Source of the DNA: Filosporella fistucella
Lineage: Eukaryota; Ascomycota; Leotiomycetes; Helotiales
Length of the DNA: 64,000 nucleotides
Direction of reading: 5' to 3'
NCBI GenBank assembly: GCA_030077755.1
Contig: JAQJZZ010000001.1
Span: 1,550,001-1,614,000, forward strand
Shown: in pieces, positions 32,144 through 44,193 of the stretch
Layout of the letters: each line of letters begins with the position of its first letter
Position numbering within the stretch: position 1 is the stretch's first letter
Program-made: the position numbers and the translations under genes
The notes under the pieces: model-generated
Told to the model about the DNA's origin: nothing
Database searches by the model: none
Seen by the model: only the letters and a program-made list of their open reading frames with translations

Positions 32144-33139
32144 ATGGAAACGGTTATTGAAAAGCCCGGCAATGTAAGAGGCATAGCCTTGGAACAGATG
32201 CCGCAGCGAATGGCAGTTCGAGCACCAGAGGATGATTGGACTGGGAGGAATGATCCGAAAGAGAGGCGGAAATTACAAAATCGTCTGAATTCTAGACTTT
32301 ACCGTAAGTACATACACGTAAAACCGTTTTGTGTAACGAGTGACTTGGCTGAATGGCTTGTGTATCCCATAGGAAAGCGGATGAAAGAAAAGAAATCACC
32401 CAACAGGGGCAGCCCAAATACTCAAGTGTCTGAAAGCACGGATTCAGTAATAACTTTCCCATCGTCCTCGGCACTGTCGGATATTCAAATTGCGATTCGG
32501 TGCAAGAAACCTCAGGATTATGACGGCCTTGACAATGACAGGCCCCTGCCCATAGGGTCAAGCTTTTGTAAAATGTCAGCATCAGAAGTAATCGAAGCAA
32601 TGTCTGCATTTGAGAGGTGGGCGCATCGAAACTATGTTTTCGGTTCCCCAAGAACAGATCTGCTGCTTACTCTTATTCAATTCAATGTATATCGTGCTCT
32701 ATTCAGCAATATGACGACTCTGGGATTCGGGACGGAATGGATGGAATCTGCAGATGTCATTTCACCCTTCAACAACAAAGAAATTAACTTCGACATTTCA
32801 ACTCTACCGAAGCATCTTGCTCCCACAATGCTCCAAAGAGAGGTCCTACATCATCCCTACATTGATCTCTTTCCTATTCCTGCAATGAGGGATAATCTTT
32901 TACGTGCTGGGGAGGACTACGATGATACTGAGATATGTATGGACATCGTTGAAGTGTGTGACAGGTCAAGCGATAAAGCCGGGCTGATAGTGTGGGGGGA
33001 ACCACATGATCAGTGGGGATGGGAGGCCAGTCCAGCTTTTGTGAAGAAGTGGGGTTGGCTGATGGAGGGCTGTGAGGAATTGCTTGCTTCAACGAACTAC
33101 TGGCGAAGGCAAAGGGGTGATCCAGAGTTACGTCTGTGA
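32144..33139 (+). CDS. bZIP / DUF3425 transcription factor
   Basis: Exons 32144-32303 and 32373-33139 give 308 residues. DDWTGRNDPKERRKLQNRLN, SRLYR, then KRMKEKK across the intron is the short basic region of fungal bZIP-DUF3425 factors (usual form DPKERRKLQNRLNQRAYR-RR). No clear leucine zipper follows, as is common in this group. The C-terminal ~170 residues match DUF3425: LLTLIQFNVYRALFSNMTTL, STLPKHLAPTMLQREVLHHP, YIDLFPIPAMRDNLL and WGEPHDQWGWEASPAFVKKW. It should be a nuclear regulator. The next gene, an aldo-keto reductase, converges on it with 60 bp between stops; targets are unknown. The start is the ATG in the context AAATCATGG. Confidence 0.88.
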   Translation: METVIEKPGNVRGIALEQMPQRMAVRAPEDDWTGRNDPKERRKLQNRLNSRLYRKYIHVKPFCVTSDLAEWLVYPIGKRMKEKKSPNRGSPNTQVSESTDSVITFPSSSALSDIQIAIRCKKPQDYDGLDNDRPLPIGSSFCKMSASEVIEAMSAFERWAHRNYVFGSPRTDLLLTLIQFNVYRALFSNMTTLGFGTEWMESADVISPFNNKEINFDISTLPKHLAPTMLQREVLHHPYIDLFPIPAMRDNLLRAGEDYDDTEICMDIVEVCDRSSDKAGLIVWGEPHDQWGWEASPAFVKKWGWLMEGCEELLASTNYWRRQRGDPELRL

Positions 33140-33199
33140 TATGGGGCTGCTATTTTGAGTGTATGATGTATATTATATCGCTCAAATTCTGCTACAAAG

Positions 33200-34251
33200 C
33201 TAATGGAAATAGTTCGCAACGACTCCCTTCGTTTTAGCCCATGCCTGATCCAGGGCCTCCACCACATCCGCCGGTAAAGGTCCTTTCTCGAAATCGATCA
33301 AATTATCCTCAAGTTGCTTCAAACTACTTGCGCCGATAATCACAGCATCTCCGTGCTCCTTCTTCAGCTGTGAATGATGCACAATCCATCGCAGAGCAAC
33401 TTCAATCTCCGTCAAGTTGTGTTTCCCAGCCGCTGCCCTGACAATATCCAAGGCATCAAACATACTGTTATTCCAGAACCGATTTCGATATGACTTTCCT
33501 TGTGTGGTGTTCGGATCAAATCTGGACCATTTCTCAACCTCTTCCGGTTTTGTCTCGCGATGATATTTTGAAGTGAGGTAACCTCCAGCACTGGGACTGA
33601 ACGCGAAAAATGCAATATTATATTTCCGTAAGCATGGGAACAGTTCGACTTCGACGCTCCGATGTATCGCGTTGTAAACGCCTTGATACACAGTGGGACG
33701 AAGCCACCCATTCTTGATGCACAGCTCACTTATTTGAGCAACCTCCCAAGCTGCGAAGTTGCTTACTCCAATACGATTGAAATAGCCTTCTTTGTGAAGC
33801 GCATTGATGGCTTCCCAGGTTTCTTCGAAAGGTGTTTCGCGATCAGGAGCATGGAGATACCAGAGATCGATTTTCTTTACTTTCAGGGCTTCAAGAGACT
33901 CTAAAAGGAATTTCCTGAGGTCGGAGGCCGAATGGGTGATGGGATCCCCGAAAACACGTCGTCTGTGAGGGTACAATTTTGTATCCACTACGAAACCACG
34001 CTCTTGCCAGTTGAGTTCACCAAGATATTCTTCAGATGAACCACCTCCATAGACACGGGCTGTGTCGATCTCATTGTGGCCGTGCTTTTGAAACACATCT
34101 AGCATTGCAGAAGCGGTCGGCAAATCATGGATGCGAGTTTGTTCAACACCTGATAATGTCAACGATTGGAGTGGGATGGGAGAGATCTGGACTACCTTCT
34201 TTTCCAAAGGTCATTGCACCAAACACGATTGGAAGTGGTGTTTTCGACATG
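33200..34251 (-). CDS. Aldo-keto reductase, aflatoxin-aldehyde-reductase type
   Basis: The main exon (34149-33200) encodes the barrel; a first exon from the ATG at 34251 encodes MSKTPLPIVFGAMTFGK. The catalytic tetrad is present: Asp and Tyr in NEIDTARVYGGG, Lys in VVDTKLYP and His in DLWYLHAPDRETP. ALRWIVHHS and the cofactor-loop region IIGASSLKQLEDNL are as in AKR7-type enzymes. It should reduce aldehydes or dicarbonyls with NADPH in the cytosol. The exon 1/exon 2 junction does not keep frame as read: a run of five A at 34200-34204 makes the donor phase one base too long. Either the donor is earlier (after GTGTTTG) or there is an indel. A TATATAAT element at 34354-34362 lies about 105 bp upstream of the ATG. 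Confidence 0.82.
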
Positions 34252-35518
34252 CTGATTCGTCGTTCGACGCAATTGTGCTATTGAGTGGGCGAGAATTTCA
34301 AATTAGAGAGTCGAAAGCAGATTTCCAAATCACAGTTCCTGAGCTAGTACGGCATTATATATCCACCTATCTAAGTCCTCGGTGATAGCAAATGATACCG
34401 CCGGTCCAGGATGTATTGATCGGCCAATTATCGGAAGTCAGTCATTAGCATCTAAATGTCCGCTTATGCACTCCAGTGGAATTTCAGATCCAATGACTGT
34501 AGCCGAGGAAGACGCAAGACTCCCCAAATTGTACGAAAGTGGGACAGTAGAGGTCTGCTGGTGTCACGTGGAAGTGAGGGCCTCGATACGGGCGTCCTCA
34601 CGATGTTGTCTTCTTTCTCAATATCTATAGCCATAGCTTTGAGCAGTTTCGTTTCTGTATATATATATATTTCAATTTCTACCTCAACTCCTTCTCAGGT
34701 TGTATCACGTGGTAGTGACGTCGACCAGGCTTGAAGCTTTCAGGTTCAAGCGAACCACCACTCCTGGTACACTCCCTTTCCAAATCATCGGTAGCATCTT
34801 GGCAAAGTCTTGTCTCGATAGTATATCATCTTATTGGCTTACATTACTTTTGCGATATTTCATATATCCAACGGCTTTCATGCTTCTCTACATCTAAAAT
34901 GATTCATCCGAACAGCTGTTCTTCCCCTAGTCCCATCTAGTGATCGGCATCGTAACGCGTGATTTAGCACTTTAGCACCACGGATGGCCGCGTTAGTCCG
35001 CGGCGAACCTTGAAATCGGGCTCTGTAATATTTCTTGACACATTCTTCGTCGATTCTTTTATCTTTCTTTTCTCTACTATCCAAGCCCGTCAATCACGAT
35101 CTTCCTATAGCGAATAAGATTTATTTACAATATATAGAATATAGATAAAAGGGCCCAAGTCTGATATCCTCTCCTCCTTAGCTAATATCTCAGGTCTCAT
35201 CATAGATCAACTCACAGAATCCTCAAATTCGCCCTACATTTTATCCCCACCAACTAGGGCATAAGGATAACTTCCTTCCTCAATTCCCTTCATAAGCGCC
35301 CATGACCTAGTATAATCACGAATGAAATTATACTCCGCTCGCAGGCGAGGTGAAGTTAGCATAAAACTGAACAGCTATTGCGCTAGTTGGTTACACAATC
35401 GCTTATGGCGTGAACAAGGGACTACATGAAGAGCATCTGTAGAAGGGATTTTTGAAGCTACACTAAATAATTGCGGGAAATGGAGCTAGAGTTAATAAGT
35501 TTTAACATCTGCGAAACT
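34252..35518. other. Intergenic region with TATA element
   Basis: About 1.27 kb. It holds the reductase promoter (minus-strand TATATAAT at 34354-34362), a (TA)n-type run near 34660, and the 3' flank of the T5orf172 gene. No gene is supported. Confidence 0.45.
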
Positions 35519-37165
35519 TTACAATACGGTGTAAGCCCTCTTCATTACAGTCTTGACCCCACTCAAACTTTGCCTTATAATAAATTCTTGACCTTTAGTT
35601 GTTTTCTCCTCCTTGTCCCATTCTCCAACGTCCATAGAGATCTTTTTGATCCGTTCCGGCATGGCAGGCACATGTTTGCACAAATATTTCAGCCAGATAT
35701 CTCCCGTAGTTGGAATTTTAGTATACTCAAGTGTTTTAGTCCAGTCTGGAGTCAAATGATGCATTTCGTTAGAGATATTAGCGTAAGGCATGGTCAGCAT
35801 CCAGTGTGACCAAGCTTCGACGATAGTTTTTATCTCGTCAAGTGGGGTATCGAACCATTCATTGTGGAATTCTCCATGGTAGATCCTTCGTCCAGTTCGA
35901 CTAACACATGTGCACCTTTCCTTCTTCCTTCCGACTCCAAGATGATAATGAACAATTTTTTCCACTCTTTGGGGTTGAAGTACTGCTATGTCGAACACTA
36001 GCTTGAGATCCGGTCGACCAGATCTTCTGTGCTGATCGATACGTTTCTTCGAAGAGGAGGCCTTGACGGTGGGCTCTTTACCTTGTTTTGTATCTGGTTC
36101 TGCCCAGAAACCAATTTTGGTATATGAATTGTCTGGAATCTGGAAGCCATAGACATAGCCTTTTCTCTTTTTTTTGAAAGGGGTTTTGATGTAATTTCTT
36201 AACTTTGCGGCGGGGTCATCATAAGGTTGAAAGTTCTTGTTTGGTCGACTAGGTAGAAAGGTGGGTTGAATAGGAGTCGGTGCCGGCCGCGAGCACAGAG
36301 ATCTTGGGTCGATCTTCCTTGCTTGTATCTCTTTTCCAGCTAGAGGTGATTCTGATTCTTCTTGATAACTCATATACTGTTTTCCAGGTCCATCACTGGT
36401 GTCCAAGGACAATGAGATGCCTGAATCCGTCGGAGTTGGTTTCGTAGTTTTTTGTGGTGTCTGGGGAGCAGAATCCTGGGCAGAAGTTGACAATGCAGCA
36501 GTCTCTGTTACTTTGGAGATCATACCGATGTCGTACTCCTGGAAGAAGCTTTCTTTGTCGCTGGATTTATATCCTGAATCGATGAAACTAGAGTCAAGCG
36601 ATAATTTTGCGATTTCTGGTGTCAAATTTTCCTCAACGTGATGAAGATCTATTACACTTGGTGACGCGTTCAATCGTTTTTCGGTGAAACTTCCCGCTGG
36701 ATGGACTTTCTTTGACCACTTAGGGGTAAACATAGACAAGGGATTCTATCAAATTATATAGGTCAGTCGAAATTCATGTAACAGACTGTGTGACTAATTC
36801 CTGAAGACACTCACATCTTCATCAATTCCATTGGTTGCTTTATTACAATTTCCAGCTGAAATCTTCACGGACCACTTCTCGAATTTGGCAGTAGCTTCAA
36901 CTTGATGTCGTCGAACACACATTGCCAGTAGAGATGCTTCCTTGAGCAAGACTGTGAGATCTTTACTGCCATCCTCAAAATTCGCGATGATTTCTTCAAA
37001 TAGGGCAGCGAGCTTGGTGAGGGTAGCCTTTTTTAGTGTGTTTCCGCACTGCTTTCCATCATTGATCGTATGGAAGCAACGGAGTTTCTCTCCACGATGA
37101 ATCGCTTTTATCTTACTCTCGAGCTCGCTCTGCAAGGAGATATCGTTGTTGGCTGCACTCACCAT
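35519..37165 (-). CDS. T5orf172 / DUF1766 (GIY-YIG-like, Mug113-type) protein
   Basis: Exons 37165-36815 and 36745-35519 give 525 residues. The N-terminus has CFHTINDGKQCGNTL, a possible small zinc site also seen in relatives. A disordered Ser/Pro-rich middle follows. Residues ~320-460 are the T5orf172 domain: GYVYGFQIPDN, YTKIGFW, KKRIDQHRRSGRPDLKLVFD, RVEKIVHYHLG, then GRRIYHGEFHNEWFD. The domain shares the GIY-YIG nuclease fold, and its YVY, R and E positions are retained here, so nuclease activity is possible but unproven. Fission yeast Mug113 is meiotically up-regulated. No signal peptide or membrane span is seen. An in-frame upstream ATG at 37390 is less likely. Confidence 0.8.
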
Positions 37166-38440
37166 GATGTCGGATCTCTCGTCAGATTGAAATCTATTCA
37201 ATAGTATTGCTGTCGAGTTCTTGCATGGGAATGGGGAAACACGAAATGAAGGAAAGAAAGGAAGTGTGGGTTGGGGTGATACAGGAGGATTTATCCATCT
37301 CACATGCAGGTGCGAGATGTGATTTCGGATGCAGTACCCCCTCCTGATCCCTCGCTCAGCCCCGAAGAGCTGTCTGTTTTTGACTCTCAAACCCGGCGTC
37401 CTAACCTTTTAATCTTTGTAATGAATCGAAAGCGATGATAAACTCATAGTAGTCACTAATGGCTCTTGACATATGATGGGATGACAAATCTCAGAAGGAA
37501 TGAAGTTGTAACGAGCAAGGACATTAACAGAATGACTATTTTTCTCGAAGACCTTTCTTCTTCCGATCTGGCCATAAACCCCCACACTTAGGATAAATGC
37601 TGCAGCTCTGAGTATCGCTCCACTACCTTCCTCAAGTAGTACTGCCTCAGAGCCCCCTGGAACTCTGTTGGTTGCAAGCATGTTTGTTGGTTTCTAGGTT
37701 CTCGCTGCCCAATCACATCCATGTTATATCGCGACTTGAAATCCTCCCACCCTCTCCTTTTCACAACACCGGGATGAAGCGTTCCTCTTAACATTTGGGC
37801 TTTGTTCTGAAGCAAGAAATTTGTAAATAAAATTAGAGGGACTTCGGTCAGCACTCTAGACTTTAACACCAAAAAGAGCTATAGAGTTATGCTTCTATGG
37901 AATGTAAGGAAGAATTCCTGGAATGGAAAAGAAGTAAATGCGCCGGCGGCCATATTATAAATTTTATATAAGAGAGATTTTGATCACGCGAGTCGCCACA
38001 AAATTGTAACGACACGAGCACCGAGCTGCAGGGCAGTATATGGGAGTACGATGCGGAGGCAATTCGGATACTATTAGGTCTACTACGAAGAAAACAAGAA
38101 AGATGAGGGCTAAAGTAAGGGATCAGAGCCTCTTATATACAGGAGCTAGCCCGGAACCCTTCCGTGGCTGGGTCTAAGCTTGCCAATGTTCCTTGATATC
38201 ACGTGCCATCGTCGTCACATAATTAATATGCTTTATATTATATATTTTATAATATAAGATTTAAAATATTTTCTTTATATTATAACGGTTACTTTATAAG
38301 CCAATAATTATAAGGTCTTAAATAAGGAATAGGTATATTATAGAAACGGTTTAGGTTATAATATTAAATAATATAAGAAATATTATTTAAAGTTAAACTA
38401 TCTCATCGCTTGGCTCTCTACTCTCTCAGTCTACACAGTC
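37166..38440. other. Intergenic region with AT-rich relic
   Basis: About 1.27 kb. The minus strand at 37588-37872 holds a frame with RGWEDFKSRYNMDVIG and YYLRKVVERYSEL that may be a gene fragment, though I cannot name it. Bases 38218-38400 are more than 80 percent A/T and fit repeat-induced point mutation of an old repeat. The block directly abuts the broken permease. Confidence 0.45.
38218..38400. repeat. AT-rich, RIP-like relic
   Basis: About 180 bp dominated by TATA and AATATT words with almost no C. This is the usual outcome of repeat-induced point mutation in ascomycetes. The parent element cannot be recognised. Confidence 0.6.
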
Positions 38441-39967
38441 ATCTCAGAACTCGCATCTATGGCTCCAATTGCAGGAGGGCAGTATTATTGGGTATACATG
38501 CTTGTGCCAGTGAGATGGAAGAAATTCGCAAGTTATATCATCCGGTGGCTGATCAGCTTGGCCTGGGTAGGTACCGTAGCTACCGAACGATTCTTGCCGG
38601 AACGATGATTCAAGGGGTCACTAAGTTGGACTATCCTGACTATGAGCCTACTAGATGGCAAGGCACGTTGTTTACCTGGTTGGTGATCGCTGTGGCGGTG
38701 TTTATCAATGCGATACTGCCGACATTATTACTCAAGTTTGAGACTTTCATTTTGGTATTCCATGTGGCGGGGTTTATCTCCATTGTTACTGTCCTGTGGG
38801 TATATTCTCCAGTTAGCAGTGCAAACTTTGTGTTTACTACCAGGTTGAATGAGGGAGGATTGCCTACGCAGGGTTTAAGTTATTGTGTTGGATTCCTGGG
38901 CAACGTAGCAACGTTCGTCGTAGGTGCAGATTCTTCTGTCCACATGGCTGAAGAAGGTGTCTCAAATCTATATTATCCCTCAAAACAAAAAGGCCACATA
39001 CTAAGAAATTACATAGTCTCAAACGCAGCTCTCAAAATTCCTCGTACCATAATTAGTAGTATGACACTAAATGGCCTCATAGGATTCAGCATGATGCTCA
39101 CCCTCCTCTTCTGCATCTCTCCCACCACCTTACCTCAATCCTCGATTCTAAAACCGGCTTCCCGTTCATCGCAGTCTTTCAATCAATCGTCCCCTCTACC
39201 GCAGGCGAAACAGTAATGGTCCCTATCGTCCTAGCTCTAACTTGGGCATGCGCAACGGGGATCACGACTACCGTATCGCGTATGACTTGGTCTTTCGCAC
39301 GGGCTAAAGGGACAGCCTTTTTGTCCCATCTGATGAAAGTTTCTTCACACACCAAAGTACTGATTTTCGCTATAATTACTGTTTCGACGATTGCTAGGCT
39401 GTTAGCATTGGTTTATAGGGCAGTGAGACAGCATTCAATGACGTTCTAAGTCTCACCATTACCGGATTTTATGGATCTTATTTCTTACCTGCGGCGTTCT
39501 TACTCTGGCACAGCTGGAAGGGAAATATTGCTCCTAACAGCACAGGAAACAAGCCTTCTACTGTGGAGGCAGAAGTGCCGGATCTCTCTACAATTTCTCA
39601 AGACGAGTCCTCAACCCAACCCGAAGTAGAGAACGAGCCCGAGAAATTTTCCTCACAACCATCATCCTTCCCTATTCCAGCTCAAGAACCTCATCTCGCA
39701 TTTGGTGCCTTCCACCTTCCTCACTATCTCCGTCTATTGAATGATTTATATGCATGTATATATATGCTTTTCGTCATTTTCTGGAGCGTGTGGCCTCCTG
39801 AGCTGCCGGACACAGCGCAGAGTATGAATTATAGTGTCGTTGTCACAGGCGGAGTGATCCTTTCCAGTGTGCTGTGGTATTGGATCAGAGGTCGGAAAGA
39901 GTATGAAGGACCATTAGTGGACAAGAAAGGAAAGCAGATTTTGGGAATGAGTGGGAGGGAGGTTTGA
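38441..39967 (+). pseudogene. Amino-acid/GABA permease, 5'-truncated with three frameshifts
   Basis: The plus strand starts inside the family at ELASMAPIAGGQYYWVYML; the preceding first spans are missing and replaced by AT-rich DNA. Frame changes occur near 38590 (before FLAGTMIQG), near 39110 (LLFCIS to LDSKTGFPFIAVFQSIVPS) and near 39417 (LALVY to GSETAFNDVLSLTITGFYGS). None can be repaired by a normal intron. Recognisable pieces include VVGADSSVHMAEEGVSNLYY, MVPIVLALTWACATGITTT and the final WYWIRGRKEYEGPLV. The family imports amino acids or GABA across the plasma or vacuolar membrane. This copy should be dead. Confidence 0.85.
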
Positions 39968-40614
39968 GGATGAGATGAGTAATGAAATAGCTGGAGATGT
40001 AAAGAGATGCTCCTTTTGTTTAAAGGGATCACGAATCACCTGACTCTCGGCGGCCAAGGCATCTCCTCCGACACTTCGTTTCAGCCAAATTATATCTTCC
40101 CCTCCTCGCCTTAACACAGCAATTATTCCCCACATCTCTCATATATACCAAACCTTGCAATAAAGAAATCTCAAATCGGAGCCTCGCCAAATCCAGATTC
40201 GGCAACGTCGGAAACAGTTCGTCCCAAGTTCAGAAAGATATACCGGCGCTACCGTTATCAGATCCACGAATCGGGAGTATTACCCCACATTTCGCACCCC
40301 AGGATTCCAAGGTCATGCATATTTTTCTCGGAAATTTTGAGATCACGTATCTCATAAATTGCGTTTCGTTTCAGTTTACCGATGTTGCTTGGCTTGCAAT
40401 TGGTGGGATTCCTGAGATTATGAGGACCTCATGGCCTCGGGACATTTATATACGAGAGTTGCGAGGTCTTCCCATGTTCTTCTCGCTCCGCTGTTCTCAA
40501 ATTTTATTCAGCTTGTTATAAAGCGATCCGTCTGTCAAGCTTTTTTGTGTCTTTGATAATCGTTTCGTTTTGCCTCCCGCTATATAATATTTTTTCTTAC
40601 CTATAACGGCAATA
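39968..40614. other. Intergenic region, RGAE promoter
   Basis: About 650 bp. A TATATAAT at 40581-40588 lies 27-34 bp before the acetylesterase ATG. A large upstream segment has no recognised gene. Confidence 0.45.
40581..40588 (+). promoter_or_regulatory. TATA element of acetylesterase gene
   Basis: TATATAAT 27-34 bp upstream of the ATG at 40615, preceded by a pyrimidine-rich stretch. It would imply a very short 5' leader. Confidence 0.4.
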
Positions 40615-41453
40615 ATGAAGTCATTCGCCATCGTCCCTGCTTGCTTGGCAGCAGCTGTCTTAGCTGCTCCATCTGAAGAGATTGAAAAGAGAGCTACACC
40701 AAATGTATATCTCGCAGGCGATTCAACAATGGCACTGGGAGGCGGCGGCTCTGGAACTCAAGGTAACTCCCCATTCACCATCTCAAAACCCATCTAACAC
40801 ACCCAGGATGGGGTGTCTACCTCCCCTACTCCCTCAAAGGCGTAAATGTCATCAACGCCGCCATCGGCGGCCGCTCAGCACGCTCATACACAGACGAAGG
40901 ACGCTTCACAGCTCTTGTCAATAAAGTCGTATCTGGCGACTACGTAATCATCGAATTCGGCCACAACGACGGCGGCTCCCTCACCCCAACCGACAATGGC
41001 CGCAGCGACTGCGTCGGCGCAGGCAGCGAAACCTGCACCACAGCTGCCGGCGTGGTCGTCCAAACCTACGTAACCTACCTCACCAACGCAGCCAAAGCGC
41101 TCATCGCCAAAGGCGCAAAAGTCATCATCTCTAGCCCTACTCCCAATAATGTATGCGAGACAGGTACATGTAGCTATACTCCTCCACGCTTTACATCCTA
41201 TTGTAAGACCGTTGTCGCGAATGCAGGCTCCTCGGCCAGTTTCGTCGATCATGGACAGTATGTTGCGAATCAGTATATTGCGCTTGGAGCGGCGACTACG
41301 GATACGTTTTACCCGAATGATCATACGCATACTAGTCCTGAGGGGGCGAATGTGGTTGCTGCGGCTTTTATGAAGGGGTTGCTTTGTGCGAATGATAGGT
41401 TGGCGGCTTATGCGAAGAATACTACTGCTAGTATTGCTGGAAAGTGTATCTGA
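40615..41453 (+). CDS. Rhamnogalacturonan acetylesterase (CE12, SGNH hydrolase)
   Basis: Exons 40615-40762 and 40807-41453 give 264 residues. Residues 1-18 are a signal peptide (AIVPACLAAAVLAAPS), followed by a Kex2-like KR. SGNH blocks are intact: GDSTMA with the nucleophile Ser37, GGRSARSY for the oxyanion Gly, FGHNDGG for the Asn, and DHTHTSPEGA for the catalytic Asp/His pair. The length fits fungal CE12 enzymes. It should remove acetyl groups from rhamnogalacturonan I outside the cell and help pectin lyases. Paired cysteines (CVGAGSETC, CETGTC) suggest disulfides. Confidence 0.92.
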
Positions 41454-41807
41454 TTTGGGAGGGGGTTTGTTTGTATATATTTTGAACGGGGGTTGTATAT
41501 AGCGTATAGCTTCTGAATGTATATATTCTATGTGGATGTTTGCATTTTTTTCGGCTGCATATCTCTATAGAGAGATTATAACACCAGGATACAAATTCCG
41601 AGACACTACGGTAATTGAAATTTAAATGATGAATTGTAATTGCAACTTATTTTTCGAGAATTGGAGAGATCATGCCTATGAGCTTTACCAAGAAGCAAAT
41701 TCGGCATGGGCACGTCCTAACCAGCACATCATGCCCCAGAAAGTCTCCAGTCCATAAATCATATTCAACTTTTCGCATTCATATCTCCCCACCTCACTTC
41801 CTCTCCC
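41454..41807. other. Intergenic, convergent 3' ends
   Basis: About 350 bp between two convergent stops. T-rich runs near 41545 and the TATATA words at 41476-41526 may be polyadenylation signals. No gene is seen. Confidence 0.4.
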
Positions 41808-44193
41808 CTAAACACTAATCCACCTTCCCATCCAAGTCCCCACCACCTCCTTCGCCTCATCCACCAGTCCCATATCAAGTAAAACTTGCACCGTCCCTCT
41901 GACCGCACTATCCAGCGCTGAAAAAATCCACGCATGTGTATAACTAGTATGTTCACCCACAAACACCGTCTGAAACTCGGTCTGATAATAAGCAGGCAGG
42001 AATAAATCCTGCTGGCCCACGAAAGGCTGACACCAAGCCCCAGCCTGATGCTGATCAAATTCCCAGCACTGTCTCTCGTAGTTCCCAGTCCATTGCTCCG
42101 CCGCGATCGAGCCGTGGACTTCTACCATTGCGCGTTGCACGCGTGCCACGTGGTCTTCGGTACTCAGGGCACCGACAGAACGGGCCATGGTACCGGAGGT
42201 GTAGGAGGAGAGGAGGACGCCTGGACCTGTAGAGTTTATCTTATAGGCAGGGTAGCAGACGGATCCTAGACCGGGGATGTCTGTGCTGCCGCAGCCGCCG
42301 ATGATGGGCGGGTCGAGATGTTCCCAGAAACGGGTTTTGTAGTGGAGAGCAACTTTGCAGGAGGGGGCGTAGTTCATTGTTCCGATGGCGCGGGAGAGGA
42401 GGGAGGAGTACGCTGCTTAGGTTAGTGTATTGATTATGCTTCTTAGGGTATGTGGACTTACGTGGGAGTCTCCAAAGACGGACTTTAGAGAAAGGTACTG
42501 CGACGACAGCATAGTCGAAATCTTTGCTGTTGGTTGACATGGATAGTTTATCAGTATCTCTCCAATTAACAGAGATCTTCTTGGTTTCTTTGTTGTATGT
42601 GAGACCGTCTACGAAACGGCCGAAAGTGGTTCTGTTCTGGACGTGGGGAAGGAAAGCTCGTGGGAGAGACTCAAGTCCTTTGTCGATGGTTCTCCATTTT
42701 GAGCTTTGGTTTGTGAGTATACGTGTAAGAGGCGGGATAGGAATATGTACTTACGCAGAGAAATACACATCTTCGTAATCCCAGAGGGGATCAGCAGCCG
42801 AGCTTTGCAGGAAATCAGTGGTATTCCAGGATGCACTGAAGATGATGTTAATAATGTAATAGCAGAATTCGTAAGAAACATACCCAAGATGATAGCGCAA
42901 GTATCCAGCAGCAGACCATTGGAATAATCCATCTTTGATAGCTTGCTTGTGAGCTTTGAACATATTGGTGGCAAGTGCTTTCGCCCTCGCTCGATCTAAA
43001 TTAACAAATTCTTCCAAAGCTTCTTCCGCGACCGCAGCTTCAGTGGCATTAGCCGGTGCCTGGGCGATTCCAGCGAGGGTTTTGTTGGCGGCGATTTGAG
43101 CACTACTTGGGATCCGGCCATTGGCAAGACGGACTCCACGAGAATTGGCAGGAGTGCTGAAATCGTCAGTCATGTGATTCTTTTAGCAAGTAAAAGGCTT
43201 ACTTGGGACTGCTTTGGATCCATGGGATGAAATTGACGGCTAGCTCAGAATTATTGTGGTTCAGCTTATTGAGAACATCACCGAGCTGGAAGACCATCTG
43301 GTGGTCTTTGATCTCAAGTGTTTCGTTCGTATCAGAGTAGTACAAGCTAACGGGGACTTTGGAAATGTTAGTACAAGTAATTCTACATCTGAAAGGTTTA
43401 TTGAACTCACATCTCATTGGCCCCATCTCTTGATACTGGTAGTCCGATGGTTTCGTGCCATTCAGGTACTTTGTTCGAATTCGTCTTAATTTTGTGTCAG
43501 GTTGCGTGTCTCGAGGATTGATTAGTGTTTGAAACTTACCCTCCAATACGTTGACTCGATTCCATAATCTCCCAGTTATGGATGCCGACTGATTCTAAGA
43601 GATGACTGGTCATTAGACCCGACATTCCACCGCCAATGATAGCAATTGCTGGATATCATGTCAGCATTTGGAGATCAGCACCCAAGAAAGGAAAACTCAC
43701 TCTTAGACTTGGCAGCAGCAACAAAGACATCCGAATTATGCTTGTTCTTCATATATGCCACACCATCAAACCACGGTCCCTCGGTATCAGCTACATCAGC
43801 AATAGCCTCTCTTTTCTTCAAAGGCGCCTCAACCGTGACAGGCTCCGAACGGCCAATGAGCTCTTCTCCTGAGAAAGCATGAAGACAGTGCCCACTAACA
43901 ACATCTTCCGGTACAATCCAAACGAATCTTTTTGGTCGAGCCGAGGAACTGATCTCCGTTCTCCCAATAAAGTGATGAGATTTATGTGTTTCAGTTGTCT
44001 CGCAGTCGCCATACACCATTTTCAGGTCGCCCACAAACTCAGTACTCGCATACTCGATATGAATATTCTGAACAGAGTCTGAAGTGACAGTCAATGACGA
44101 CTGGAAGAGAACGTGTCCAGCATTTCTGCTCAACGGCGATCCGTTGATAGATCCCACGACGCCAAGAAGGCTGATGACCAAAGAAGATCTCAT
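41808..44193 (-). CDS. Secreted FAD-dependent L-amino-acid oxidase
   Basis: Eight exons: 44193-43701, 43648-43540, 43484-43411, 43356-43203, 43156-42884, 42835-42755, 42703-42462 and 42412-41808. They sum to 676 residues. A signal peptide (MRSSLVISLLGVVGSINGSP) starts the protein, so the ATG at 44193 is preferred to the one at 44214. The N-terminal ~165 residues form a prodomain-like segment. The FAD Rossmann site is IAIIGGGMSGLMTSHLL, followed by EIMESSQRIGGR and YQEMGPMRFPVS, the usual amine-oxidase flavin signatures. The C-terminal GEHTSYTHAWIFSALDSAVRG is the second flavin-contact motif of L-amino-acid oxidases. It should oxidise L-amino acids to keto acids with release of ammonia and hydrogen peroxide, serving nitrogen supply or antagonism. 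Confidence 0.9.

Noticed and set aside
34722..34765. tRNA-like B box (GGTTCAAGC)
   Set aside because: No A box or cloverleaf can be folded around it.
42609..43546. Several small independent minus-strand genes
   Set aside because: All are exons of the L-amino-acid oxidase; the eight exons sum to one frame with flavin motifs in order.
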